Positions 1 through 6,547 of a stretch of 9,532 bases of DNA are shown here, piece after piece (position 1 is the first letter of the stretch; each line of letters starts with the position of its first letter). Source of the DNA: Desulfovibrionales bacterium (GTDB taxonomy: Bacteria; Desulfobacterota; Desulfovibrionia; Desulfovibrionales; Desulfomicrobiaceae); assembly GCA_012727515.1 (NCBI GenBank), contig JAAYGZ010000414.1:1-9532 (forward strand). The letters are read 5' to 3'. The notes beneath the pieces are model-generated. The model did no database searches. It saw nothing but the letters and a program-made list of their open reading frames with translations, and was not told where the DNA came from. The translations under genes and the position numbers were made by a program.

Positions 1-565
1 CCAAGGCGTCCAGGGCCGTGTTGATGCTGTCCACTTTTGTCTGGGCCTGGGCCGTGGTGTTGGTGAGTACGCCAATACGCTGCATGGCAGAACACAGTTG
101 GGCAAAGTTTGCCATTTCAAAAACAGCCACGGATATGCCGTTTGTTTCCAGGGTGCGCACCGGGTCCAGGGCCTGGGCGCGGCTGGCGCGTTGCAGGACA
201 AGATCAGGCTGAAGCCCGATGATGAGTTCTGGATTGGGGCGCATGTGCGTACCAATAACTGGCAGCGCTGTAATGGATTTCGGCAGTTCATCGGCCTGGG
301 TGCGGGCAACAAGTGTGTGTTCCAGGCCCAGATCAGCCAGAATTTCATTGAATGCCCCGTACAGGGCAATAATGCGCGTGGCCGGGCGGTCCAGGCAAAT
401 GGTCAGGCCCCGGTCATCAACAATACACACATTGGAAGCGGACTGGTTTGTTGTATCACTCGCCCAGGCCAGGGGCTGAATCAGCAGTATGAGCAGTGTG
501 AGGCACCAGAAAAGCCTGGGGCGCTCCTGTTTGGGGATGGGCAACAACATGCAGGGGAGTTTCAT
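1..565 (-). CDS. ABC transporter periplasmic substrate-binding protein (BtuF/FecB-like), partial
   Basis: This is the N-terminal 188 residues of a type II (B12/siderophore/heme class) ABC importer binding protein. The 3' end lies beyond the left edge. Residues 1-35 form a signal peptide: K/R-rich start, hydrophobic stretch FWCLTLLILLIQ, and likely cleavage after LAWA. The mature start shows the TroA/BtuF-like pattern: RIIALYGAFNEILADLGL (64-81), a VART turn near 86, LPVIGTH (101-107), and PNPELIIGLQPDLVL (110-124). The ATG at 565 is chosen because AGGA (571-574 on the plus strand) sits 5 nt upstream, while the ATG at 550 has no Shine-Dalgarno sequence. The start lies 110 nt inside the preceding ATPase gene in another frame, and no later ATG would keep the signal peptide. 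It is the last visible gene of the riboswitch operon. The ligand is unknown; cobalamin, cobinamide, heme or an iron chelate are all possible, and the operon's B12 control favours a corrinoid or cobalt compound. Confidence 0.88.
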   Translation of the reverse strand, partial: MKLPCMLLPIPKQERPRLFWCLTLLILLIQPLAWASDTTNQSASNVCIVDDRGLTICLDRPATRIIALYGAFNEILADLGLEHTLVARTQADELPKSITALPVIGTHMRPNPELIIGLQPDLVLQRASRAQALDPVRTLETNGISVAVFEMANFAQLCSAMQRIGVLTNTTAQAQTKVDSINTALDAL

Positions 566-1277
566 ATATTTCCTGTAGCACAGAGGCAGTAAAAATATCA
601 GCAGTAGGGCCATCATACAGGATGTGGCCCTGCTTCATAAAAATAAGACGGTTACAATACAGTGCGGCCAGATTCAGGTCATGGGCCACAGTGAGCACGG
701 TCAGGCCGTGGCTGTGGCGAGCACGCAGCAGCTCATACACATCCACGGCACGGGCAACATCAAGGTGCGCAGCCACTTCATCCAGGAGCAGCAGTTGCGG
801 ATTCTGGGCCAGGGCACGGGCCACAAGAACACGCTGCATTTCACCGCCGGAAAGTTCCTGACACTGACGGTTGCACAAATCTGCACACTGGGTCTGGTCC
901 ATGGCAGCCTGGGCCGCCTGGTGATCGTCCTGGGTGTAATTGCCCAGAAAAGAAAGAAAAGGATAGCGGCCCATAAGCACCACGGCCTTGGCTCGCAGCC
1001 CTTCTAAACCGGAACTTTTCTGGGGAACACTGGCGCACAGGGCAGCGCGTTTGCGTGCAGCCAGGGCATGGATGTCCTGCCCCAGAACACGCACAGACCC
1101 GGAACCGGGCCGCACAACCCCGGCAATGGCCCGCAGCAGCGTTGTTTTGCCACTGCCATTGGGGCCAAGCACAGCCACAAATTCCCCGCGTTGAACACGC
1201 AGAGAAATGTTCTCCAGCACAGGCCCGCCTGCATAGCCAGCGCACAACTCTGTGACCACAAGCATGTCCTGAGTCAT
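456..1277 (-). CDS. ABC transporter ATP-binding protein (BtuD/FecE/HmuV-like)
   Basis: This 273-residue nucleotide-binding subunit energises the importer formed with the permease and binding protein. Visible motifs in order are Walker A GPNGSGKT (38-45), Q-loop Q86 in SVPQKS, signature LSGGEMQ (142-148), Walker B LLLLDE (162-167), and switch histidine H199 in TVAHDLN. Catalytic E167 is present, so it should be active. The segment after Walker B reads DEVAAHLD where the family usually has DEPTxHLD, a mild departure. The core family fold ends near residue 258 (QAFLVP). The last ~15 residues (HTAHTADSAPGLGE) look like an extension, and the final 110 nt of the gene also encode the signal peptide of the next gene. 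The start codon overlaps the permease stop as ATGA (1274-1277), which implies translational coupling. Subfamily is clear; exact substrate is not. Confidence 0.95.
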   Translation of the reverse strand: MTQDMLVVTELCAGYAGGPVLENISLRVQRGEFVAVLGPNGSGKTTLLRAIAGVVRPGSGSVRVLGQDIHALAARKRAALCASVPQKSSGLEGLRAKAVVLMGRYPFLSFLGNYTQDDHQAAQAAMDQTQCADLCNRQCQELSGGEMQRVLVARALAQNPQLLLLDEVAAHLDVARAVDVYELLRARHSHGLTVLTVAHDLNLAALYCNRLIFMKQGHILYDGPTADIFTASVLQEIYETPLHVVAHPQTGAPQAFLVPHTAHTADSAPGLGE

Positions 1278-2299
1278 GTCATGTTCCTGGTGCGGGCCAG
1301 AACCAGACAGAAAAACGGGCCGCCAAAAAGCGCAGTCACCACGCCCACGGGCAGTTCTGCGCCGTGAGACAAAATGGTGCGGGCCAGGACATCAGACCAG
1401 AGCAGAATAAAAGCTCCGCCCAGGCCGGAAAGAAGCAGCAAGGGCCTGGTATCAGCCCCTACAAGCACCCGCAGCAGGTGCGGCACCACCAGCCCCACAA
1501 AGCCGATAATTCCCGACACACTGACCGCGGCTGCGGTAAGCATTCCAGCTCCAAGCAACAGGCCCACCCTGGCGCGGGTCACGGCCACACCAAGCAGAGC
1601 GGCCTGTTCTTTGCCCAGGCGCAGCATGTCCAGTTCACGGGAAAAAAGCAGTACGCACCCCAGGCCCAGGCCCATCAACGGCAGCATCAGACCCACGTGT
1701 TCCCAGCCCCGGCCCTGAAAGCTGCCCATAATCCAGAACACAATGGTTGCCACTGATTCTTCATGTACAGCTTTAACCAAAGAGATCAGCGCACCCAGAA
1801 AGGTGGAGACCACAATCCCCCCCAAAACCAGGCTTTCACGGGACAGGCCACCGTGTACGCGGCTTAAGGCCAGTACCAGAATCATGGCCACAAACGCGCC
1901 CACCAGCGCGGCCACAGGAGTGAGCAACAGCAGGTGGCCCTGAATCCAGGTATATGCAGGTGCACAGGTCAGGGCCAGGGTTGCGCCACAGGCCGCGCCA
2001 CTGGAAATGCCCAGGGTAAAGGGATCGGCCAGGGGATTGCGCAGCAGTCCCTGAAACACCGTGCCAGACACGGCCAGACATGCTCCGGCCAGCACAGCAA
2101 GCACTATGCGGGCCAGGCGCAGGTCACGGACCACAATCATTGCCGTGGAAATGGGCTGACCAGAAAAAAGCCGGCCCAATGTGTTGTGAATATCGGCAGC
2201 AGAAAGTGGAAACGGCCCTGAAAAAAGGGCCGCGTACACAGAAAGGAGCAGGGCCAGGAGCAGCCCCCAGCCCACCCAGGCAACACCATGTGTGGTCAT
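1274..2299 (-). CDS. ABC transporter permease, BtuC/FecCD family
   Basis: This is a 341-residue polytopic inner-membrane permease of the type II importer family (BtuC, FepD, FhuB, HmuU); length and hydrophobicity fit about ten membrane helices. Family signatures are R-LARIVLAVLAGACLAVSG (from residue 61), FQGLLRNPLADPFTLGISSGA (82-102), and the cytoplasmic coupling segment GFVGLVVPHLLR (266-277) followed by GADTRPLLLLSGLGGA. The C-terminus ELPVGVVTALFGGPFFCLVL is also typical. It should work as a homodimer with two copies of the downstream ATPase. Its ATG overlaps the stop of the chelatase gene as ATGA (2296-2299), and its own stop overlaps the ATPase start in the same way, so expression is tightly coupled. 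The substrate cannot be read from the sequence; cobalamin-riboswitch control suggests a corrinoid, cobalt or related tetrapyrrole. Confidence 0.95.
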   Translation of the reverse strand: MTTHGVAWVGWGLLLALLLSVYAALFSGPFPLSAADIHNTLGRLFSGQPISTAMIVVRDLRLARIVLAVLAGACLAVSGTVFQGLLRNPLADPFTLGISSGAACGATLALTCAPAYTWIQGHLLLLTPVAALVGAFVAMILVLALSRVHGGLSRESLVLGGIVVSTFLGALISLVKAVHEESVATIVFWIMGSFQGRGWEHVGLMLPLMGLGLGCVLLFSRELDMLRLGKEQAALLGVAVTRARVGLLLGAGMLTAAAVSVSGIIGFVGLVVPHLLRVLVGADTRPLLLLSGLGGAFILLWSDVLARTILSHGAELPVGVVTALFGGPFFCLVLARTRNMT

Positions 2300-3195
2300 T
2301 TTGATGCGACTGCTCCGATGCGTTCCAGGGCAATGTGCAGATGATCGAGCCAGAGACGCACGAAGGCTTCGCTTTCTCCTGTGCCGCGCAGCACAGGAAT
2401 GCAGGTCAGGCCATCGCTTGTCAGTATTGATGTCCAGGAGTCTTCTTCCTGGCCAGCCATATCGTTGCGGGCATGGTCTCCGGCCACGGCCATAAAGGGC
2501 AGCAGATACGTGGTCTGTACCTGACGGCTTTGCAGGGCGCGGCGCACATCATCCAGAAAAGGGGCACTTTCCACGGTCGCGATAAAGACCAGGGGATCTA
2601 ACTGCCAGAGATAGTATTGCAGGCCAGGATAATAGATATTGGCAGCATGGTGGGTGCCGTGGCCCATGAGCACCACTGCGTCCTGGGGGGTGCGCTTTTT
2701 GGGCAGGGTGTCCATAATGGTCTGGGCGCAGGCCACAAGATCCTCGTGCGAGGACAAAAGCGGCTGACCCAGTTCAATATGTTTGATGCCCTTGGGCAAG
2801 CCAGTCATGGCAGTGACTGTTTCGCGCAGGGCCTGAAATTCCGCGCCGGGAATGGTGTGCAAAGACTGCACAGCCACGTGGGTGAATCCTTCATCAGCCA
2901 TCCGCGCCAGAGCCGTGGGCACAGAATCATAATGTGTGCCGCTGTCTGCCAACGTGGAGCGGACCTGGCGTGATGAATAGGCCCAGTATATGGGCAGGCC
3001 TGGAAAGCGGGTGGCAACCTGGGATTGGATATGTTCCAAAGCTCCCTTGGCCTCTGGCACAGTGGTGCCAAAAGCTACCAGCAAAATACCTTTTTTGGCA
3101 GGACTCTCGGTGTCGTGTCCGGCCCAGGCCTGGGTTGAAAGGATGAGAAAAAGAAACAGAACAGACAGTCCGCACACGCATGAGGGCTTTATCAT
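2296..3195 (-). CDS. cbiK: Periplasmic sirohydrochlorin cobaltochelatase, CbiK type
   Basis: This 299-residue class II chelatase inserts Co2+ (or Fe2+) into sirohydrochlorin in the anaerobic cobalamin or heme/siroheme route. Residues 1-25 are a signal peptide (MIKPS, hydrophobic LSVLFLFLILS, cleavage after AWA), so the enzyme should act outside the cytoplasm, like CbiK-P of D. vulgaris. CbiK landmarks are ILLVAFGTT (37-45), QSLHTIPGAEF (110-120), VLMGHGTHHAAN (175-186) with probable metal histidine H179, ATVE (206-209), and PFMAVAGDHARNDM (233-246) with probable metal histidine H241. The ATG at 3195 is chosen over the longer frame from 3279 because AGGAGG (3202-3207) sits 6 nt upstream and the signal peptide begins there; the extra 28 residues would overlap the riboswitch expression platform. 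D. vulgaris CbiK-P also binds heme; H88 is only a candidate ligand here. It is first in the operon, overlapping the permease by 4 nt. Confidence 0.93.
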   Translation of the reverse strand: MIKPSCVCGLSVLFLFLILSTQAWAGHDTESPAKKGILLVAFGTTVPEAKGALEHIQSQVATRFPGLPIYWAYSSRQVRSTLADSGTHYDSVPTALARMADEGFTHVAVQSLHTIPGAEFQALRETVTAMTGLPKGIKHIELGQPLLSSHEDLVACAQTIMDTLPKKRTPQDAVVLMGHGTHHAANIYYPGLQYYLWQLDPLVFIATVESAPFLDDVRRALQSRQVQTTYLLPFMAVAGDHARNDMAGQEEDSWTSILTSDGLTCIPVLRGTGESEAFVRLWLDHLHIALERIGAVASK

Positions 3196-3201
3196 TTTGG
3201 G

Positions 3202-3207
3202 CCTCCT
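3202..3207 (-). promoter_or_regulatory. Ribosome binding site fixing the cbiK start
   Basis: The minus strand reads AGGAGG here, 6 nt upstream of the ATG at 3195. It decides between that start and the in-frame ATG at 3279. It also lies 5 nt downstream of a GC-rich stem (3213-3219 paired with 3266-3272) that could be the riboswitch expression platform. Confidence 0.8.
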
Positions 3208-3212
3208 GGTAG

Positions 3213-3272
3213 CGGGGGTATGAAATAAACCGGGCGCACGGGCCCGTGTGAAATCTGCCGCCAAAACCCCCG
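3213..3272 (-). promoter_or_regulatory. Putative riboswitch expression platform (P13 hairpin next to the cbiK Shine-Dalgarno)
   Basis: Minus-strand CGGGGGT (3266-3272) and ACCCCCG (3213-3219) are perfectly complementary and enclose the GGCGGC loop candidate for kissing with L5. An inner 12-bp palindrome CACGGGCCCGTG (3237-3248) lies inside. The stem ends 5 nt before the AGGAGG of cbiK, and there is no U-run, so control of translation initiation is more likely than transcription termination. The folding is inferred by eye. Confidence 0.5.
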
Positions 3273-3299
3273 TTAGCAACAGACCAGACTCTGACAGGA

Positions 3300-3452
3300 C
3301 TTCAGACAGGTTTTCCGGCTTGTTTCACCATTTTCGTCCTTCCCAGGCTCTGGCCCAGTGGACAACATGGAAAATGGCTGGTGTGAAACGTACGGCGGCG
3401 GGTCCGCTCCCGACTTGAACGGGATTCCCTTTATGCACAAAGGCATCTGAAG
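3300..3452 (-). promoter_or_regulatory. Cobalamin (B12) riboswitch aptamer
   Basis: The minus-strand leader carries the cobalamin riboswitch core in the right order. The P1 stem pairs CTTCAGA (3446-3452) with TCTGAAG (3300-3306), seven perfect pairs. AAAGGGAA lies at 3425-3432. The P4 hairpin pairs CCCG (3420-3423) with CGGG (3409-3412), followed by the GCGGACCCGCC segment. Then come CACTGG...CCTGGGAAGG and the B12 box AAGCCGGAAAACCTGTCTG (3303-3321), close to the consensus AAGCCAGGAGACCTGCC. A 6-nt complement (GCCGCC, 3394-3399, with GGCGGC, 3257-3262) fits the family's L5-L13 kissing loop. It lies about 105 nt upstream of the chelatase start and should lower expression of the operon when adenosylcobalamin or a related corrinoid binds. 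Boundaries are from hand folding. Confidence 0.88.
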
Positions 3453-3547
3453 CTGCCTGGGCTTGCCGTGGGGAACGGGGTTTGTCAAGAAATCGCAAGG
3501 GCACAAAGACGAGGCAGGGCGTTTGGTTCCTGATCCTGGTTCACATT

Positions 3548-3577
3548 ATTATAGTATGTGCATTTGTATTTGAAGTT
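3548..3577 (-). promoter_or_regulatory. Predicted promoter of the cbiK-ABC transporter operon
   Basis: The minus strand has a perfect -10 box TATAAT (3548-3553). A weak -35 candidate TTCAAA lies upstream with a short 15-nt spacer. Transcription would begin near 3541, giving a leader of about 90 nt before the riboswitch P1 stem. The TTGACA at 3483-3488 further downstream has no matching -10 box. Confidence 0.55.
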
Positions 3578-3628
3578 ACCGTGCGTGCATTGATGTAGTT
3601 TTCAGCAGTTTTATTTCAGGCGCACCAT

Positions 3629-3662
3629 AAAAAAAGCGCCCGTCATGTGCATGGCGGGCGCT
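3629..3662 (-). terminator. Rho-independent terminator of hcp
   Basis: Reading the minus strand just after the hcp stop, AGCGCCCG and CGGGCGCT form an 8-bp stem (3635-3662). The loop region contains CATGCACATG, which can add four inner pairs, and a T-run follows (3629-3634). It separates hcp from the cbiK promoter, which is transcribed in the same direction. Confidence 0.9.
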
Positions 3663-3669
3663 GTGTGTT

Positions 3670-5277
3670 TTAGCCTAAAATTGCTTTCAGGTCTTCATCC
3701 GGGGTCGTGATGGGCTTGATGTCAAAGTTTTCGACCAGCACATTGAGCACTGCCGGGGTGATGAATGCAGGCAGGCTGGGTCCGAGACGGATGCCCTTGA
3801 TACCAAGACTGAGCAGGGTCAGCAAAATAACCACGGCTTTCTGCTCGTACCAGGACAGCACCAGGGACAAGGGCAGATCATTCACGCCGCAGTTAAACGC
3901 GCCAGCCAGGGCCAGGGCAATCTGAATGGCTGAGTAGGCATCGTTACACTGGCCCACATCAAGCAGACGCGGAATACCGCCGATATCGCCCAGTTTTTTA
4001 TCAAAAAAGCGGAATTTTCCACACGCCAGGGTCAGCACAACGCAATCAGAGGGCACTTTTTCCACAAATTCAGTGTAATAATTGCGGCCAGGCTTGGCGC
4101 CATCGCAGCCCGCAACCAGGAAGAAGTGTCGGATAGCCCCGCCTTTGACCGCCTCAATAACTTTATCTGCCACGCCAAGGACTGCGTTACGGGCAAATCC
4201 GGTCAGCACGCTGTCTGCATCTTCATCAGTAGCAAAGCCGGGCATGGCCAGGGCTTTTTCAATGACCGGGGTAAAATCCTTGCCCACATGCTGCACTCCG
4301 GGCCACCCAACCAGGCCAGTGGTAAAGATATTATCCTGGTATGATGTGGCTGGCTTTTGGATGCAGTTGGTGGTCATAAGAATAGCACCGGGGAATTCGG
4401 CAAATTCTTTTTGCTGATTCTGCCAGGCCGTTCCGTAATGTCCATAAAAATGAGGATGTTTTTTCAGCTCAGGGTATCCATGACAGGGCAGCATTTCACC
4501 GTGTGTGTAAATATAAATGCCTTTGCCTGCGGTCTGTTCCAGAAGCATGGACAGGTCTTTCAGGTCATGGCCTGAAACCAGGATGGCCTTGCCAGCCTTG
4601 TGTCCCAGGGGCACAGGCGTAGGTACAGGATGCCCGTAGGTGCCGGTGTTGGCATCATCAAGCAGTTCCATGGCCTTGAGGTTTACCTGACCGCATTCCA
4701 TGCACAGGCCAACCAGTTCATCCAGGGTTTTATTGTCCAGGGTTGCGGCCAGGGCGCGCTGCATAAATTCATACACAGCCTCGTCCTTGCGGCCCAGAAT
4801 AGCGGCATGATCAGCATAGGCGGCCATGCCTTTAAGACCGTAGAGAAGGATCTGTTTCAGGGAGCGCAGGTCTGCATGTGCTTCCAGCGCTTCGGTCACG
4901 CCATGCTGTTCGCCCTGGGCAACCAGTTGGTCCAGAGTTGCGGCAGGGGCAAAGGTGGCTGCAGGAGTGTTCACCTGAATGCCGGCCTTGGCTGCAAGTG
5001 CTTCACGATGCCGCACAGTCTCGGCAATCAAGGTCTGAAAACGCGCCGGATCAAAATCCACATTGGTCAGAGTGGAGAAAATTCCTTCTGCCACAAAATG
5101 ATTGATAGCCGGGTCAGAAATGCCTTTGGCCCTGGCCTGCACCGCCACCTGCGATAGTCCCTGCAAGGCATAGATAAGAAGATCCTGCAAGGCAGCTACG
5201 TCTGGCTGTTTGCCACACACGCCGATTTTGGTGCATCCGGTTCCTTTGGCTGTCTGTTCACACTGATTACAAAACAT
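3670..5277 (-). CDS. hcp: Hybrid cluster protein (hydroxylamine reductase / NO-stress protein)
   Basis: This 535-residue protein is full length for the Desulfovibrio-type Hcp. The family reduces hydroxylamine in vitro and is linked to NO reduction and nitrosative-stress defence in anaerobes. N-terminal cysteines C3, C6, C15 and C21 (MFCNQCEQTA... GTGC ... GVC) bind the [4Fe-4S] cluster. All expected hybrid [4Fe-2O-2S] ligands are visible: H237 (SGHDLKDL), E261 (THGEMLPCHGYPE), C305 (TTNCIQKP), C391 (VAGCDGAKPGR), C419 (TLACGKFRF), C444 (VGQCNDAYSA) and E478 (SWYEQKA). It is predicted to be cytoplasmic; there is no signal peptide. GGAGG (5286-5290) lies 8 nt before the ATG. It is monocistronic, with an intrinsic terminator behind it and a CRP/FNR-type palindrome in front, and diverges from a flavoprotein-ferredoxin pair that may be its electron donor. 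Confidence 0.98.
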   Translation of the reverse strand: MFCNQCEQTAKGTGCTKIGVCGKQPDVAALQDLLIYALQGLSQVAVQARAKGISDPAINHFVAEGIFSTLTNVDFDPARFQTLIAETVRHREALAAKAGIQVNTPAATFAPAATLDQLVAQGEQHGVTEALEAHADLRSLKQILLYGLKGMAAYADHAAILGRKDEAVYEFMQRALAATLDNKTLDELVGLCMECGQVNLKAMELLDDANTGTYGHPVPTPVPLGHKAGKAILVSGHDLKDLSMLLEQTAGKGIYIYTHGEMLPCHGYPELKKHPHFYGHYGTAWQNQQKEFAEFPGAILMTTNCIQKPATSYQDNIFTTGLVGWPGVQHVGKDFTPVIEKALAMPGFATDEDADSVLTGFARNAVLGVADKVIEAVKGGAIRHFFLVAGCDGAKPGRNYYTEFVEKVPSDCVVLTLACGKFRFFDKKLGDIGGIPRLLDVGQCNDAYSAIQIALALAGAFNCGVNDLPLSLVLSWYEQKAVVILLTLLSLGIKGIRLGPSLPAFITPAVLNVLVENFDIKPITTPDEDLKAILG

Positions 5278-5323
5278 GAGGGAAACCTCCGTTGGTTAAA
5301 GTGCTATGTTTGTGTTGAGTCGT

Positions 5324-5329
5324 CATATA
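5324..5329 (-). promoter_or_regulatory. Predicted -10 box of the hcp promoter
   Basis: TATATG on the minus strand matches four of six -10 consensus positions and predicts a start near 5317. No good -35 hexamer precedes it, as usual for activator-dependent promoters. The palindrome centred at 5358.5 is then at -41.5, and the 5' leader is about 40 nt with a GGAGG at its end. Confidence 0.55.
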
Positions 5330-5350
5330 GGGGGTGAGTTGAGTCTGAAC

Positions 5351-5366
5351 TTTGACCTGGGTCAAA
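5351..5366. promoter_or_regulatory. CRP/FNR-family operator, probably for HcpR
   Basis: TTTGACCTGGGTCAAA is a perfect inverted repeat (7-bp arms, 2-bp centre) in the hcp/oxidoreductase intergenic region. It resembles the TTGACC..GGTCAA type of site attributed to the CRP/FNR-family regulator HcpR, which controls hcp in Desulfovibrio (recalled, not searched). Its placement at -41.5 from the predicted hcp start is the class II activator position. It is about 94 bp upstream of the predicted start of the divergent operon, so dual control is possible but less certain. Confidence 0.75.
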
Positions 5367-5437
5367 AATGCACTTTTTGCTGCCTGCACCGCGTCAGAAT
5401 CGTTTTCTTGACAAACCCTGGCCCCCTGACAAGATGC

Positions 5438-5446
5438 TGATACAAT
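5438..5446 (+). promoter_or_regulatory. Extended -10 promoter for the oxidoreductase-ferredoxin operon
   Basis: TGATACAAT is an extended -10 element (TGn plus TACAAT). It predicts a start near 5453, only 16 nt before the ATG and just ahead of AGGAGG (5459-5464). The -35 position (CTGGCC, 5418-5423) is poor. A good TTGACA at 5408-5413 is too far (27 nt) to be its -35 partner. Confidence 0.45.
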
Positions 5447-5468
5447 ATATTGTTGCGCAGGAGGGCGT

Positions 5469-6545
5469 ATGGACCCCATCAATTTTACGTTTTTATGTGC
5501 AGAACCGGCCATGCCCATTGGCCGTAGCGTGGGCATTATTGGGGCTGGCCCGTCTGGCCTGGCGGCTACAGGTTATTTATCCTGCCTGGGCTACCAGGTG
5601 GAAGTCTATGACAAGCTCCCCAAGCCTGGCGGGCTGATGCTTTTTGGCATTCCCGGCTACCGCATTCCCAAAGAACGTATAGACGCTGGCGCTCGCCAGT
5701 TAGAACGTCAGGGCGGGGTAATTTTTCATACGCACACCAAAATTTGTTGCAGCGGCCCCTTGCACGATGAAGAAGGTGATCATTTTTGTCGTGAGATTCT
5801 GGGCTTTGGCGACATGATTAAAAAACACGAAGCCATAATGATCTGCACTGGTTCATGGCGTTCGCGCAAATTGTGCATTGAAGGCGAAACCCTGGCCGGT
5901 GTATTTTCCGGGCTGGAATTTTTGTTTCCCATCCGGGCTGTTAAATACAGTGCGCCCAATGTGAAACTCCCTGATGTGGCTGGCAAGCGTGTGGCCGTGA
6001 TCGGGGCAGGGCATTCTGCAGTGGATGTGGCCCACAGCGCCATTCATCTGGGCGCGGAACAGGTCTTTCACCTGTACCGTCGCACCATGCGCGAAGCTCC
6101 GTGCGGGGTTTATGAAATTGAGCAGTTGCAGGCCATGGGGGTGCAGTGGCTGGACAGAACCACGCCAGTCCGCATTCTTGGTCAGGACCGGGTAGAGGGC
6201 CTGGAAATATCCCGGCCAGGAGCGCACGGACCAGAACTCACCACCCTGCCTGTGGATATTGTGGTTGCGGCCATTGGTGAAACAGCCACGCCGCCTTTTG
6301 CCAAGGAACTGGGGCTGGAAAATGTGCGCAAAGGCGAGGTGCGCTGGCTGCACATGACAGCCATTGAAAATGTTTTTGTGGCCGGGGATGCTTTAAGTGG
6401 CCCCAGCAAAATTGGTAAGGCTGTGTATAGTGGCTTGCGGGCGGCTCGCTCTCTGGCCAACTGGCTGGATTTGAAAGCCCAGGATCGTCTTGATGCCTAT
6501 GATTACAATGACCTGGTGGTTAATGATGCAGGATTCAGGAGCTAG
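5469..6545 (+). CDS. FAD-dependent NAD(P)H oxidoreductase, GltD/FNOR-like
   Basis: This 358-residue flavoprotein of the pyridine nucleotide-disulfide oxidoreductase superfamily resembles the C-terminal two-thirds of the glutamate synthase small subunit (GltD), without its N-terminal Fe-S domain. It should move electrons between NAD(P)H and a ferredoxin. Landmarks are the FAD dinucleotide fold VGIIGAGPSGLAA (21-33), PGGLMLFGIPGYRIPKE (53-69), the NAD(P) fold VAVIGAGHSAVDVA (175-188), HLYRR (201-205) whose arginines would suit NADPH, and the C-terminal FAD motif VFVAGDALSGPSKIGKA (302-318). C93, C94 and C107 lie in the first domain, with no CxxC redox pair. AGGAGG at 5459-5464 supports the ATG at 5469 over the ATG at 5511 (residue 15), which has no good ribosome site. 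It is followed after 2 nt by the ferredoxin gene, as in CooF-FNOR pairs near CO dehydrogenases. Being divergent from hcp suggests it supplies Hcp; that is inference. Confidence 0.9.
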   Translation: MDPINFTFLCAEPAMPIGRSVGIIGAGPSGLAATGYLSCLGYQVEVYDKLPKPGGLMLFGIPGYRIPKERIDAGARQLERQGGVIFHTHTKICCSGPLHDEEGDHFCREILGFGDMIKKHEAIMICTGSWRSRKLCIEGETLAGVFSGLEFLFPIRAVKYSAPNVKLPDVAGKRVAVIGAGHSAVDVAHSAIHLGAEQVFHLYRRTMREAPCGVYEIEQLQAMGVQWLDRTTPVRILGQDRVEGLEISRPGAHGPELTTLPVDIVVAAIGETATPPFAKELGLENVRKGEVRWLHMTAIENVFVAGDALSGPSKIGKAVYSGLRAARSLANWLDLKAQDRLDAYDYNDLVVNDAGFRS

Positions 6546-6547
6546 GC

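Noticed and set aside
98..592. Long plus-strand open frame opposite the binding-protein and ATPase genes
   Set aside because: Antisense shadow of two convincing minus-strand genes; its low-complexity translation has no family features or ribosome site.
3196..3279. Upstream in-frame start for the chelatase (ATG at 3279)
   Set aside because: It would add 28 residues before the signal peptide and cover the riboswitch expression platform; the ATG at 3195 has a strong Shine-Dalgarno sequence.
3483..3488. TTGACA on the minus strand as the -35 of a cbiK promoter
   Set aside because: No -10-like hexamer lies 16-18 nt downstream, and a start there would fall inside or just before the aptamer.
3273..3506. 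77-residue minus-strand open frame upstream of cbiK
   Set aside because: It coincides with the B12 riboswitch, whose conserved RNA elements explain the sequence; no recognisable protein features.
4600..5157. 185-residue plus-strand open frame
   Set aside because: Antisense of the fully supported hcp gene; no independent start signal or family match.
5267..5536. 89-residue minus-strand open frame between hcp and the flavoprotein
   Set aside because: It spans the operator and both predicted promoters and overlaps both gene starts; composition is not protein-like.
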